DNA of 8,847 nucleotides from Xanthobacteraceae bacterium (GTDB lineage: Bacteria; Pseudomonadota; Alphaproteobacteria; Rhizobiales; Xanthobacteraceae), in assembly GCA_030648135.1 (NCBI GenBank), contig JAUSIF010000080.1, positions 1 through 8,847 of the forward strand. The letters are read 5' to 3'. Shown here in pieces: positions 1 through 5,596 of the stretch. The position numbers and the translations under genes were made by a program. Numbering within the stretch: position 1 is the stretch's first letter; each line of letters starts with the position of its first letter. Below the pieces are notes generated by a model. It worked only from the letters and a program-made list of their open reading frames with translations. It did no database searches and was not told the DNA's origin.

Positions 1-636
1 ATCGGCGAGGGCCCGGCCGCGCGCTCGGTCAAGATCGAGCTCGCCCGCTTTACCCTGATCGGCGCCACCACCCGCTCGGGGCTGTTAACCACGCCGTTGC
101 GCGAGCGCTTCGGCATCCCGATCCGGCTCGGCTTCTACGCGGTGGACGAGCTGAAGACGATCGTGACGCGCGCCGCGCACGTGCTCGGGATCGGTCTCAG
201 CGCCGACGGCGCGCACGAGATCGCGCAACGCGCCCGCGGCACGCCCCGCATCGCCGGACGATTGCTCAAGCGCGTGCGCGACTTCGCCTTGGTCGAGGGC
301 GAAAGCTCGATCGACCGTAAATCGGCCGACCGCGCGCTCATCCAACTCGAGGTCGATCCGGCCGGGCTCGACGCCATGGACCGGCGCTATCTTCCGACGA
401 TCGCGCAGCACTACGGCGGCGGGCCGGTCGGGATCGAGACCATGTCGGCGGCGTTATCGGAGCCGCGCGACGCCATCGAGGAGATCATCGAGCCGTTCCT
501 GGTGCAGCAGGGCTTCCTGCAACGCACGTCGCGCGGGCGCATGCTCACCTCGCATGCCTTCCGCCATCTTGGCATTGCCGAACCTCCGCGCGATCCATCG
601 CAGATGCCGCTGTTCGATCAGGAGGAAAAGGAGTGA
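1..636 (+). CDS. ruvB: Holliday junction branch migration ATPase RuvB, 5'-truncated by the window
   Basis: RuvB is the AAA+ motor that, as hexamers loaded by RuvA, drives branch migration of Holliday junctions in recombinational repair. The frame is open from base 1 and gives 211 residues, about the C-terminal 60% of a protein that is usually near 340 residues. Visible are the IGEGPAARS stretch, the sensor-1 region GATTRSG, the arginine-finger region LRERFGIP, the GTPRIAGRLLKRVRDFA sensor-2 helix, and the winged-helix DNA-binding domain (MDRRYLPTIAQHYGGGPVG through RTSRGRMLTSHAFRHLG). The Walker motifs lie upstream of the window. The acidic tail ending DQEEKE is normal. The stop overlaps the ybgC start (GTGA), so translation of the two is probably coupled. 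The family assignment is essentially certain from sequence. Confidence 0.98.
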   Translation: MGEGPAARSVKIELARFTLIGATTRSGLLTTPLRERFGIPIRLGFYAVDELKTIVTRAAHVLGIGLSADGAHEIAQRARGTPRIAGRLLKRVRDFALVEGESSIDRKSADRALIQLEVDPAGLDAMDRRYLPTIAQHYGGGPVGIETMSAALSEPRDAIEEIIEPFLVQQGFLQRTSRGRMLTSHAFRHLGIAEPPRDPSQMPLFDQEEKE

Positions 637-1091
637 GGGCAAGCGAGGACGAATGGCTGCATCTTTCCGGCAGCATCGTCGACGGCAGCCATCGGCTGCC
701 GATCCGGATCTATTATGAGGACACCGATTTTTCCGGCGCGGTCTATCACGCGAGCTATCTGCGTTTCATGGAGCGTGGGCGCTCCGATTTCATCCGCCTG
801 CTCGGGATCAAGCAGGGCGAGCTGTTCGCGCAGACCTTGGCCGAGGCGCCGGGCTTTCTGTTCGTGGTGCGCTCGATGAAGATCGAATTTTTCAAACCGG
901 CCCGCATCGATGAGGTGATCGAAGTGGTCACCCGGCCGGGTGAGGTCGCCGGCGCCTCGATACTCCTGAAGCAGAGCGTGGTGCGCGGCGAGGAGACTTT
1001 GGTCGATGCCGACGTGCGGATCGCCTTCCTCGCCGGCGGCAAGCCGCAGCGCATCCCGCCCGCGCTGCGCAAGGCCTTGGGCGCGGATTGA
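633..1091 (+). CDS. ybgC: YbgC-type acyl-CoA thioesterase of the tol-pal cluster
   Basis: This is a cytoplasmic hotdog-fold (4-hydroxybenzoyl-CoA thioesterase-like) acyl-CoA hydrolase of 152 residues, encoded with tol-pal in most proteobacteria. The family acts on short-chain acyl-CoA, or acyl-ACP in some reports, and its link to Tol-Pal function is unclear. The signature YYEDTDFSGAVYHASYLRFMERGR runs from about residue 27 to 50; Asp32 is the expected catalytic aspartate and His39 the usual partner. I chose the GTG at 633 because AGGAGG (620-625) sits 7 bases before it and the start overlaps the ruvB stop by 4 bases. This gives about 20 residues ahead of the hotdog core, a normal extension. 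The gene ends 259 bp before tolQ and is followed almost at once by a hairpin (1094-1113), so it may be transcribed mainly with ruvB rather than with tolQRA. Confidence 0.95.
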   Translation: MRASEDEWLHLSGSIVDGSHRLPIRIYYEDTDFSGAVYHASYLRFMERGRSDFIRLLGIKQGELFAQTLAEAPGFLFVVRSMKIEFFKPARIDEVIEVVTRPGEVAGASILLKQSVVRGEETLVDADVRIAFLAGGKPQRIPPALRKALGAD

Positions 1092-1093
1092 CC

Positions 1094-1113
1094 GGCGCGA
1101 CAGGTATCGCGCC
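1094..1113 (+). terminator. Hairpin directly after ybgC, no U-tract
   Basis: The sequence GGCGCGA (1094-1100), loop CAGGTA, then TCGCGCC (1107-1113) is a perfect 7-bp GC-rich stem beginning 3 bases after the ybgC stop. No run of T follows, so it is not a canonical intrinsic terminator. It could pause polymerase, protect the 3' end of a ruvB-ybgC transcript, or assist Rho-dependent termination. The hairpin is seen directly; the role is inferred. Confidence 0.45.
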
Positions 1114-1122
1114 ACCATGCCG

Positions 1123-1138
1123 CTAACCACTCGTTAAC
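1123..1138 (+). promoter_or_regulatory. CtrA-like box upstream of tolQ
   Basis: CTAA (1123-1126), seven bases, then TTAAC (1134-1138) matches the alphaproteobacterial CtrA full site TTAA-N7-TTAA(C) with one mismatch. It lies in the noncoding gap about 212 bp before the tolQ start. Two GANTC sites (CcrM methylation sequence) are also in this gap, at 1193-1197 and 1292-1296, but about one is expected by chance. CtrA control of tolQRA would fit the division role of Tol-Pal. Binding is not shown, and no clear -10 element was recognised downstream. Confidence 0.4.
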
Positions 1139-1146
1139 GCCGAAGA

Positions 1147-1160
1147 GCGCTCTCTAGCGC
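1147..1160. repeat. Small inverted repeat in the ybgC-tolQ gap
   Basis: GCGCT (1147-1151), CTCT, AGCGC (1156-1160) forms a 5-bp stem with a 4-base loop, between the CtrA-like box and the next hairpin. It is short enough to be chance in such GC-rich DNA. No function is assigned. Confidence 0.25.
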
Positions 1161-1165
1161 CGGAC

Positions 1166-1187
1166 GGGGTGCGAAGCGCCCCAGTTT
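1166..1187 (+). terminator. Terminator-like hairpin upstream of tolQ
   Basis: GGGGTGC (1166-1172), GAA, GCGCCCC (1176-1182) gives a 7-bp stem with one G-U wobble in RNA, closed by the GCGAAGC motif, which is known for very stable mini-hairpins. It is followed by AGTTT. The T-run is short, so intrinsic termination would be weak. It would separate ruvB-ybgC transcription from tolQRA. A very similar 3' arm and tail recurs after pal (5515-5530). Confidence 0.4.
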
Positions 1188-1350
1188 GGACAGATTCCGT
1201 GCCGATTTGGGCCGGGACGGAGGGCGGCGGATGAAGTTCGGGCGGCGCACCCGGCTCCGCCGCAGCTAGCAATCGCCAGCCTGATCCCTTCGATTCCGAC
1301 ATGCGACGCGCCGGTCCCGCGTTGCTGACGTACAGCCGAGGAATTTCCGG

Positions 1351-2037
<687 letters not shown>

Positions 2038-2046
2038 GGACGAAAG

Positions 2047-2484
2047 ATGGGGTCGGACGTTTCGATCGGGGCCAGACGGGCGCGGGGCCAGCGCCGCGCC
2101 GTCATGAGCGAGATCAATGTCACGCCCATGGTCGACGTGATGCTGGTGCTGCTGATCATCTTCATGGTGGCGGCCCCGCTGCTCACCGTCGGCGTGCCGA
2201 TCGACCTGCCGGAGACCCAGGCGAAGTCGATCGAACAGGACCGCGAGCCGCTCACCCTATCGGTCAATGACAAGGGGCAGGTTTTCCTGCAAAACTCCGA
2301 GATCAAGATGGATGAGATCGTGCCGAAACTGAAAGCGATCGCCAAGAATGGTTCCGATGAGCGCATCTTTGTACGCGGCGATCGCAAGGTCGATTACGGC
2401 ACGGTGATGCGTGTCATGGGCCGCCTTTCGGCGGCGGGATACCGGCGGGTCGCACTTGTCACCGAATTCGAGCAAGGAAACTAA
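2047..2484 (+). CDS. tolR: Tol-Pal proton channel subunit TolR
   Basis: TolR is the ExbD/TolR-family partner of TolQ, with a single transmembrane helix and a periplasmic domain that binds peptidoglycan when activated. The 145 residues show a basic cytoplasmic N-terminus (ARRARGQRRAVMSEINVTP), the membrane helix at about 28-48 with the conserved proton-conducting Asp30 (TPMVDVMLVLL), then the periplasmic ExbD fold (ADERIFVRGDR-like stretch GSDERIFVRGDRKVDYG) to the C-terminus. ATG at 2047 has GAGGA (2036-2040), overlapping the tolQ stop, at 6-base spacing. The tolA start follows 1 base after the stop, so the two are translationally linked. Everything is typical of the family. Confidence 0.97.
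   Translation: MGSDVSIGARRARGQRRAVMSEINVTPMVDVMLVLLIIFMVAAPLLTVGVPIDLPETQAKSIEQDREPLTLSVNDKGQVFLQNSEIKMDEIVPKLKAIAKNGSDERIFVRGDRKVDYGTVMRVMGRLSAAGYRRVALVTEFEQGN
2474..2478 (+). promoter_or_regulatory. Ribosome binding site that fixes the tolA start
   Basis: AAGGA inside the last codons of tolR lies 7 bases before GTG at 2486. The frame is open further upstream to an ATG at 2411, but that start would add 25 residues, overlap tolR by 74 bases and put a charged stretch ahead of the membrane anchor. The GTG is therefore preferred. Confidence 0.7.
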
Positions 2485-2485
2485 G

Positions 2486-3352
2486 GTGCGCACGGGCTTG
2501 GCCATCTCGAGCATCGGTCATGCCGTCGTGCTCGGCTGGGGCCTGATTACGTTCGCGCCCAATCCATTGGAGACGCCGCGCACGGAGTCGATGCCGGTCG
2601 ATATCGTGCCGATCGACGAGATCACGCAAAATCGCGCCGGAAAGCGCGACGCGCCGAAACTCGAGGAACCCAAGCCCGCCGCCGAGAAGGTGGCCGAGCC
2701 GAAGCCGCGGCAGGAACCCGAGAAGAAGGCGCCGCCGAAGCCGGAGCCCAAGATCGCCATGCCGCCTCCACCGCCGCCTCCGCCGCTCGCTTCGGAATTG
2801 AAGCCGAAGGAAGAAAAACCAGATCCGATCAAGGAAGTGCTCGCGAAGGAACCCCAGAAAAAGCCGCCGCAGAAGCAGACGCCGAAGACGCCCGACACCG
2901 CCAAGGCGCACACGCCGAAGCAGCGCGACTTCAGCCCGGACAAGATCGCGGCACTCTTGGACAAGCGCGAGCCGCAGCGGCAGCAGTCCGCGGCCGAGGC
3001 GGTTTCGCCCGTGACTTCGCTCGGCACCGCGACCGGCAATGCACCGCGCCTCACTCAAAGCGAGATCGATGCGCTCAGAGCCCAGATCCAGGCCTGCTGG
3101 AACCCGCCGGTCGGGGCCGAGAACGCGCAGGAACTGATCGTGCGTCTGCGCATCCAATTTCGCACCGACGGCACGCTTTCCAGCGAGCCGGAACTGATGA
3201 ATCGCGGCACCAGTCCCTATTTCCGGGTGGCGACCGAGAGCGCCATGCGTGCCGTGCGCCGCTGCCAGCCTTATACTCTGCCCGCCGCCAAATATGAGAT
3301 CTGGAAAGACGTCGAAGTCACCTTCGACCCGCGCGATATGTTCGGCGGTTGA
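2486..3352 (+). CDS. tolA: Tol-Pal energy-transducing protein TolA (TonB-like linker)
   Basis: TolA spans the periplasm and transmits TolQR energy to Pal/TolB at the outer membrane. With the GTG start it has 288 residues. Residues 5-24 form the N-terminal membrane anchor, with a Ser-His pair (S9, H12) as in TolA/TonB anchors. Residues about 40-180 are a low-complexity Pro/Lys/Glu linker including eight consecutive prolines (93-100). From about residue 190 to 288 lies the C-terminal globular domain (LTQSEIDALRAQIQACW), with two cysteines (C204, C260) at the positions that form a disulfide in TolA domain III. E. coli TolA is longer (about 420 residues) and has an Ala/Lys-rich helical middle domain; here the linker is proline-rich like that of TonB. 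Position between tolR and tolB supports TolA. Slight doubt concerns only the start codon. Confidence 0.94.
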   Translation: MRTGLAISSIGHAVVLGWGLITFAPNPLETPRTESMPVDIVPIDEITQNRAGKRDAPKLEEPKPAAEKVAEPKPRQEPEKKAPPKPEPKIAMPPPPPPPPLASELKPKEEKPDPIKEVLAKEPQKKPPQKQTPKTPDTAKAHTPKQRDFSPDKIAALLDKREPQRQQSAAEAVSPVTSLGTATGNAPRLTQSEIDALRAQIQACWNPPVGAENAQELIVRLRIQFRTDGTLSSEPELMNRGTSPYFRVATESAMRAVRRCQPYTLPAAKYEIWKDVEVTFDPRDMFGG

Positions 3353-3398
3353 GCCGCCTCACCCTGTTGCGAGACGAACCCATCCGAGACCGACCACG

Positions 3399-4760
3399 AT
3401 GCCTCTCCTCCGTCGTTCGCCGCCGTTCGGCGTTTCTCTATCGCGCCGGCACCTGCTGTTGGCGGCGGGGAGCGTCGCGGCGGCGGCCGCGCTCGGCCGG
3501 ACACGGCCCGCGCATGCGGTGCTTCGCCTCGACATCACCCAGGGCACGATCCAGCCGGTGCCGGTGGCGATCACCGATTTCGTCGCCGCTGCGCCCGCCG
3601 ACGCGGAGACCGGCCGCAACCTCAGCGCCGTGATCACCAACAATCTGAAACGTTCGGGCCTGTTCGCCCCGATCGATCAGGCCGCCTTCATCGAAAGGAT
3701 CGAGAACATCGACGTCGCGCCGCGGTTCCAGGACTGGCGCGTGATCAATGCGCAGGGCCTCGTCAGCGGCCGCGTCACGCGGCAACCCGACGGCCGCTTC
3801 AAGACCGAGTTCCGGCTCTGGGACGTGTTCGCCGGCAGCCAGCTCACCGGCCAGCAATATTTCACGCAAGCCGAGAACTGGCGCCGCATCGCCCATATCA
3901 TCTCCGATGCGATCTACGAGCGGCTTACCGGAGAAAAAGGCTATTTCGACACCCGCATCGTCTTCGTCGACGAAACGGGTCCCAAGGAACGCCGCATCAA
4001 GCGTCTCGCCATCATGGACCAGGATGGCGCCAATGTGCGCTATCTCACCCGCGGCGACGATCTCGTGCTTACGCCGCGCTTCAGCCCGACCAGCCAGGAA
4101 CTCACCTACATGTCCTACGGCCAAGGCGAGCCGCGCGTGATGTTGTTGAATATCGAGACCAACCAGCGCGAGATCGTCGGCGATTTCCCCGGCATGACCT
4201 TTTCGCCACGCTTCTCGCCCGACGGCCAGCGCGTGGTGATGAGCCTGCAGCGGGGCGGCAATGCCAATATCTTCGTGATGGACCTGCGCTCGAAACGGAC
4301 CATGCGGCTCACCGACACCGCCGCGATCGACACCGCGCCTTCCTTCGCTCCCGACGGGCGGCAGATTGCGTTCGAGTCCGACCGCGGCGCCTCCCAGCAG
4401 ATCTATCTGATGAACGCGGACGGCACCGGCCAGCGCCGCATCTCTTTCGGCCAGGGCGCCTATTCGACCCCGGTCTGGTCGCCGCGCGGCGACGTCATCG
4501 CCTTCACCAAACATAGTGCCGGCAGCTTTGCCATCGGCGTGATGCGCGTCGATGGTTCGGGCGAGCGAATTCTCACCGAGGGTTACCACAACGAGGGACC
4601 GACCTGGGCGCCGAACGGTCGCGTGCTGATGTTCTTCCGCGATCCCGGCGGCAATGCCGGGCCGCAGCTCTTCACCGTCGATCTCACCGGCTACAACGAG
4701 CAGCGCGTGCCGACACCGGGCTACGCCTCCGATCCGGCCTGGTCGCCGCTGTTGTCGTAA
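3399..4760 (+). CDS. tolB: Periplasmic Tol-Pal beta-propeller protein TolB
   Basis: TolB is the periplasmic protein that binds Pal and is exchanged with TolA during outer-membrane constriction. The ATG at 3399 gives 453 residues. Residues 1-40 are a signal peptide with a twin-arginine-like motif (SRRHLLLAAG, residues 15-24), an Ala-rich core and an AHA cleavage site after residue 40. The N-terminal alpha/beta domain covers about 43-200. It is followed by a WD40-like (PD40) propeller with blades recognisable near residues 225 (TPRFSPTSQ), 268 (FSPRFSPDG), 313 (APSFAPDG), 358 (PVWSPRGD), 401 (PTWAPNG) and the C-terminal DPAWSP. No good Shine-Dalgarno precedes the ATG. The next in-frame ATGs upstream (3294, 3249) lie inside tolA and would bury the signal peptide, so they are rejected. 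The gap to tolA is 46 bp. Confidence 0.96.
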   Translation: MPLLRRSPPFGVSLSRRHLLLAAGSVAAAAALGRTRPAHAVLRLDITQGTIQPVPVAITDFVAAAPADAETGRNLSAVITNNLKRSGLFAPIDQAAFIERIENIDVAPRFQDWRVINAQGLVSGRVTRQPDGRFKTEFRLWDVFAGSQLTGQQYFTQAENWRRIAHIISDAIYERLTGEKGYFDTRIVFVDETGPKERRIKRLAIMDQDGANVRYLTRGDDLVLTPRFSPTSQELTYMSYGQGEPRVMLLNIETNQREIVGDFPGMTFSPRFSPDGQRVVMSLQRGGNANIFVMDLRSKRTMRLTDTAAIDTAPSFAPDGRQIAFESDRGASQQIYLMNADGTGQRRISFGQGAYSTPVWSPRGDVIAFTKHSAGSFAIGVMRVDGSGERILTEGYHNEGPTWAPNGRVLMFFRDPGGNAGPQLFTVDLTGYNEQRVPTPGYASDPAWSPLLS

Positions 4761-4773
4761 CGGCGAGAACTTC

Positions 4774-4792
4774 GCGGCCTTGATATGGCCGC
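4774..4792 (+). terminator. Hairpin after tolB, no U-tract
   Basis: GCGGCC (4774-4779), loop TTGATAT, GGCCGC (4787-4792) is a perfect 6-bp stem starting 13 bases after the tolB stop. No T-run follows. It may attenuate or stabilise the tolQRAB transcript end, allowing pal to be expressed at a different level. The stem is seen; its role is inferred. Confidence 0.35.
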
Positions 4793-4832
4793 AGTGCGGA
4801 TCGAGGTTTGCCGTTCACGATTTGCTAACCAC

Positions 4833-4842
4833 ACCGGCCGGT
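4833..4842. repeat. 10-bp palindrome in the tolB-pal gap
   Basis: ACCGGCCGGT is a perfect palindrome. The preceding GCTAACCAC (4824-4832) is also found in the CtrA-like box before tolQ (1122-1130). It may be chance in GC-rich sequence. No function is assigned. Confidence 0.25.
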
Positions 4843-4893
4843 TTCGGGGGCCACCGCGCGAAAAGCGAGAATTTGCGCGATTTCGCCAACCCC

Positions 4894-4934
4894 CCGTCAA
4901 GGTTGACGGAATATTCGCTTAACCAGCGTGCTGG
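4894..4934. promoter_or_regulatory. Cluster of three palindromes upstream of pal (candidate operator region)
   Basis: Three dyads lie within 41 bp: CCGTCAA-GG-TTGACGG (4894-4909), GAATATTC (4909-4916) and CCAGC-GT-GCTGG (4923-4934). TTAACCAG (4919-4926), close to the extended CtrA half-site TTAACCAT, overlaps the third, and an extended -10-like TGGTACACC (4932-4940) follows. The loops are too short for good RNA hairpins, which favours DNA-binding sites. The cluster ends 44 bp before the pal ATG. The dyads are read directly from sequence; the promoter and operator roles are inferred. Confidence 0.4.
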
Positions 4935-4964
4935 TACACCGGGTCAAATTCCTTATTCGGGATG

Positions 4965-4971
4965 AAGGGAG
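4965..4971 (+). promoter_or_regulatory. Ribosome binding site that fixes the pal start
   Basis: AAGGGAG lies 7 bases before ATG 4979. The alternative ATG at 4988 is 16 bases away, and an upstream in-frame GTG at 4928 would add 17 residues before the lipoprotein signal. ATG 4979 is therefore preferred. Confidence 0.75.
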
Positions 4972-4978
4972 CCTCGGC

Positions 4979-5482
4979 ATGACGGGTATGAAGCGTTTTT
5001 TCCGCGGCGTCCGTTTCGCCACGGTACTCGGCGCGGCGATCCTGGTGGTTGCCGCCTGCGCGCAGAATCCGACCGATCAGGCCGGCGTCGGCGCCGGTAC
5101 GTCGGCAACCCCGGGCAGCGCCCAGGACTTCGTCGTCAATGTCGGAGACCGCGTGTTCTTCGAGACCGATTCGACGGAGCTCACGATGCAGTCGCGCACC
5201 ACCCTCGATAAGCAGGCGCAGTGGCTCGGTCTCTACAACCGTTACGCCTTCACCATCGAAGGCCATGCCGACGAGCGCGGCACACGCGAGTACAACATCG
5301 CGCTCGGTGCCCGCCGGGCGCAGACCGTGCGCGAATATCTGATCGCCCGCGGGGTCGAGGCCTCGCGCATGCGCACCATCTCCTACGGCAAGGAGCGGCC
5401 GGTCGCGGTCTGCAACGACATCTCGTGTTGGTCGCAGAATCGCCGTGCGGTCACGGTGCTGAACGCAGGCGCTCAGGGCTAG
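4979..5482 (+). CDS. pal: Peptidoglycan-associated outer-membrane lipoprotein Pal
   Basis: Pal is anchored in the outer membrane by its lipidated cysteine and binds peptidoglycan through an OmpA-like domain; TolB and TolA act on it during cell constriction. The protein has 167 residues. Residues 1-26 are a lipoprotein signal peptide (MTGMKRFFRGVRFATVLG) with lipobox VAAC, so Cys27 is the lipidated residue. After a short Asn/Gly/Ser linker, the OmpA_C-like domain runs from about residue 52 to the end, with VFFETDS, EGHADERGTREYNIALGARRA (the diaminopimelate-binding region, including the conserved Asp and Arg) and SYGKERP. Two cysteines, C145 and C150 (CNDISC), near the C-terminus are of a type I associate with alphaproteobacterial Pal and might form a disulfide. 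The 218-bp gap to tolB suggests an independent promoter. Confidence 0.97.
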   Translation: MTGMKRFFRGVRFATVLGAAILVVAACAQNPTDQAGVGAGTSATPGSAQDFVVNVGDRVFFETDSTELTMQSRTTLDKQAQWLGLYNRYAFTIEGHADERGTREYNIALGARRAQTVREYLIARGVEASRMRTISYGKERPVAVCNDISCWSQNRRAVTVLNAGAQG

Positions 5483-5493
5483 GGCTACCGGTG

Positions 5494-5526
5494 GGGGCCG
5501 GCGCGGGATCGAGGCGGCCCCATTTT
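5494..5526 (+). terminator. Terminator-like hairpin after pal
   Basis: GGGGCCG (5494-5500) pairs perfectly with CGGCCCC (5515-5521) across a 14-base loop, followed by ATTTT (5522-5526). It starts 12 bases after the pal stop. The long loop and four-T tail make it a modest intrinsic terminator, perhaps partial. Its 3' arm and tail match the hairpin upstream of tolQ in 13 of 14 bases (5517-5530 against 1178-1191). Confidence 0.5.
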
Positions 5527-5596
5527 GGACTTACTCGGCCCGCTATCTGAATATGACCCGACCGCGGCATTTTGCGGTATTCCGGCGCCTTCACCG

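Noticed and set aside
1092..1350. Small gene or RNA gene in the ybgC-tolQ gap
   Set aside because: No in-frame start with a ribosome site and coding-like composition was seen on the + strand. Only hairpins and the CtrA-like box can be supported.
2411..2485. Upstream ATG extension of tolA by 25 residues
   Set aside because: It overlaps tolR heavily, lacks a ribosome site, and puts charged sequence ahead of the membrane anchor. GTG 2486 has a good site.
3249..3398. Upstream ATG extension of tolB by 50 residues
   Set aside because: It lies inside tolA, would bury the signal peptide 50 residues from the N-terminus, and has no ribosome site.
3438..4589. 383-residue open frame on the minus strand, antisense to tolB
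   Set aside because: It lies fully inside a clear tolB gene and results from high-GC codon bias, which keeps the opposite frame free of stops. The translation has no recognisable domain and no ribosome site was noted.
4903..4908. TTGACG as a sigma70 -35 box for pal
   Set aside because: No acceptable -10 element lies 16-19 bases downstream (AGCGTG, GCGTGC and the like). The hexamer is better explained as one arm of the CCGTCAA/TTGACGG dyad.
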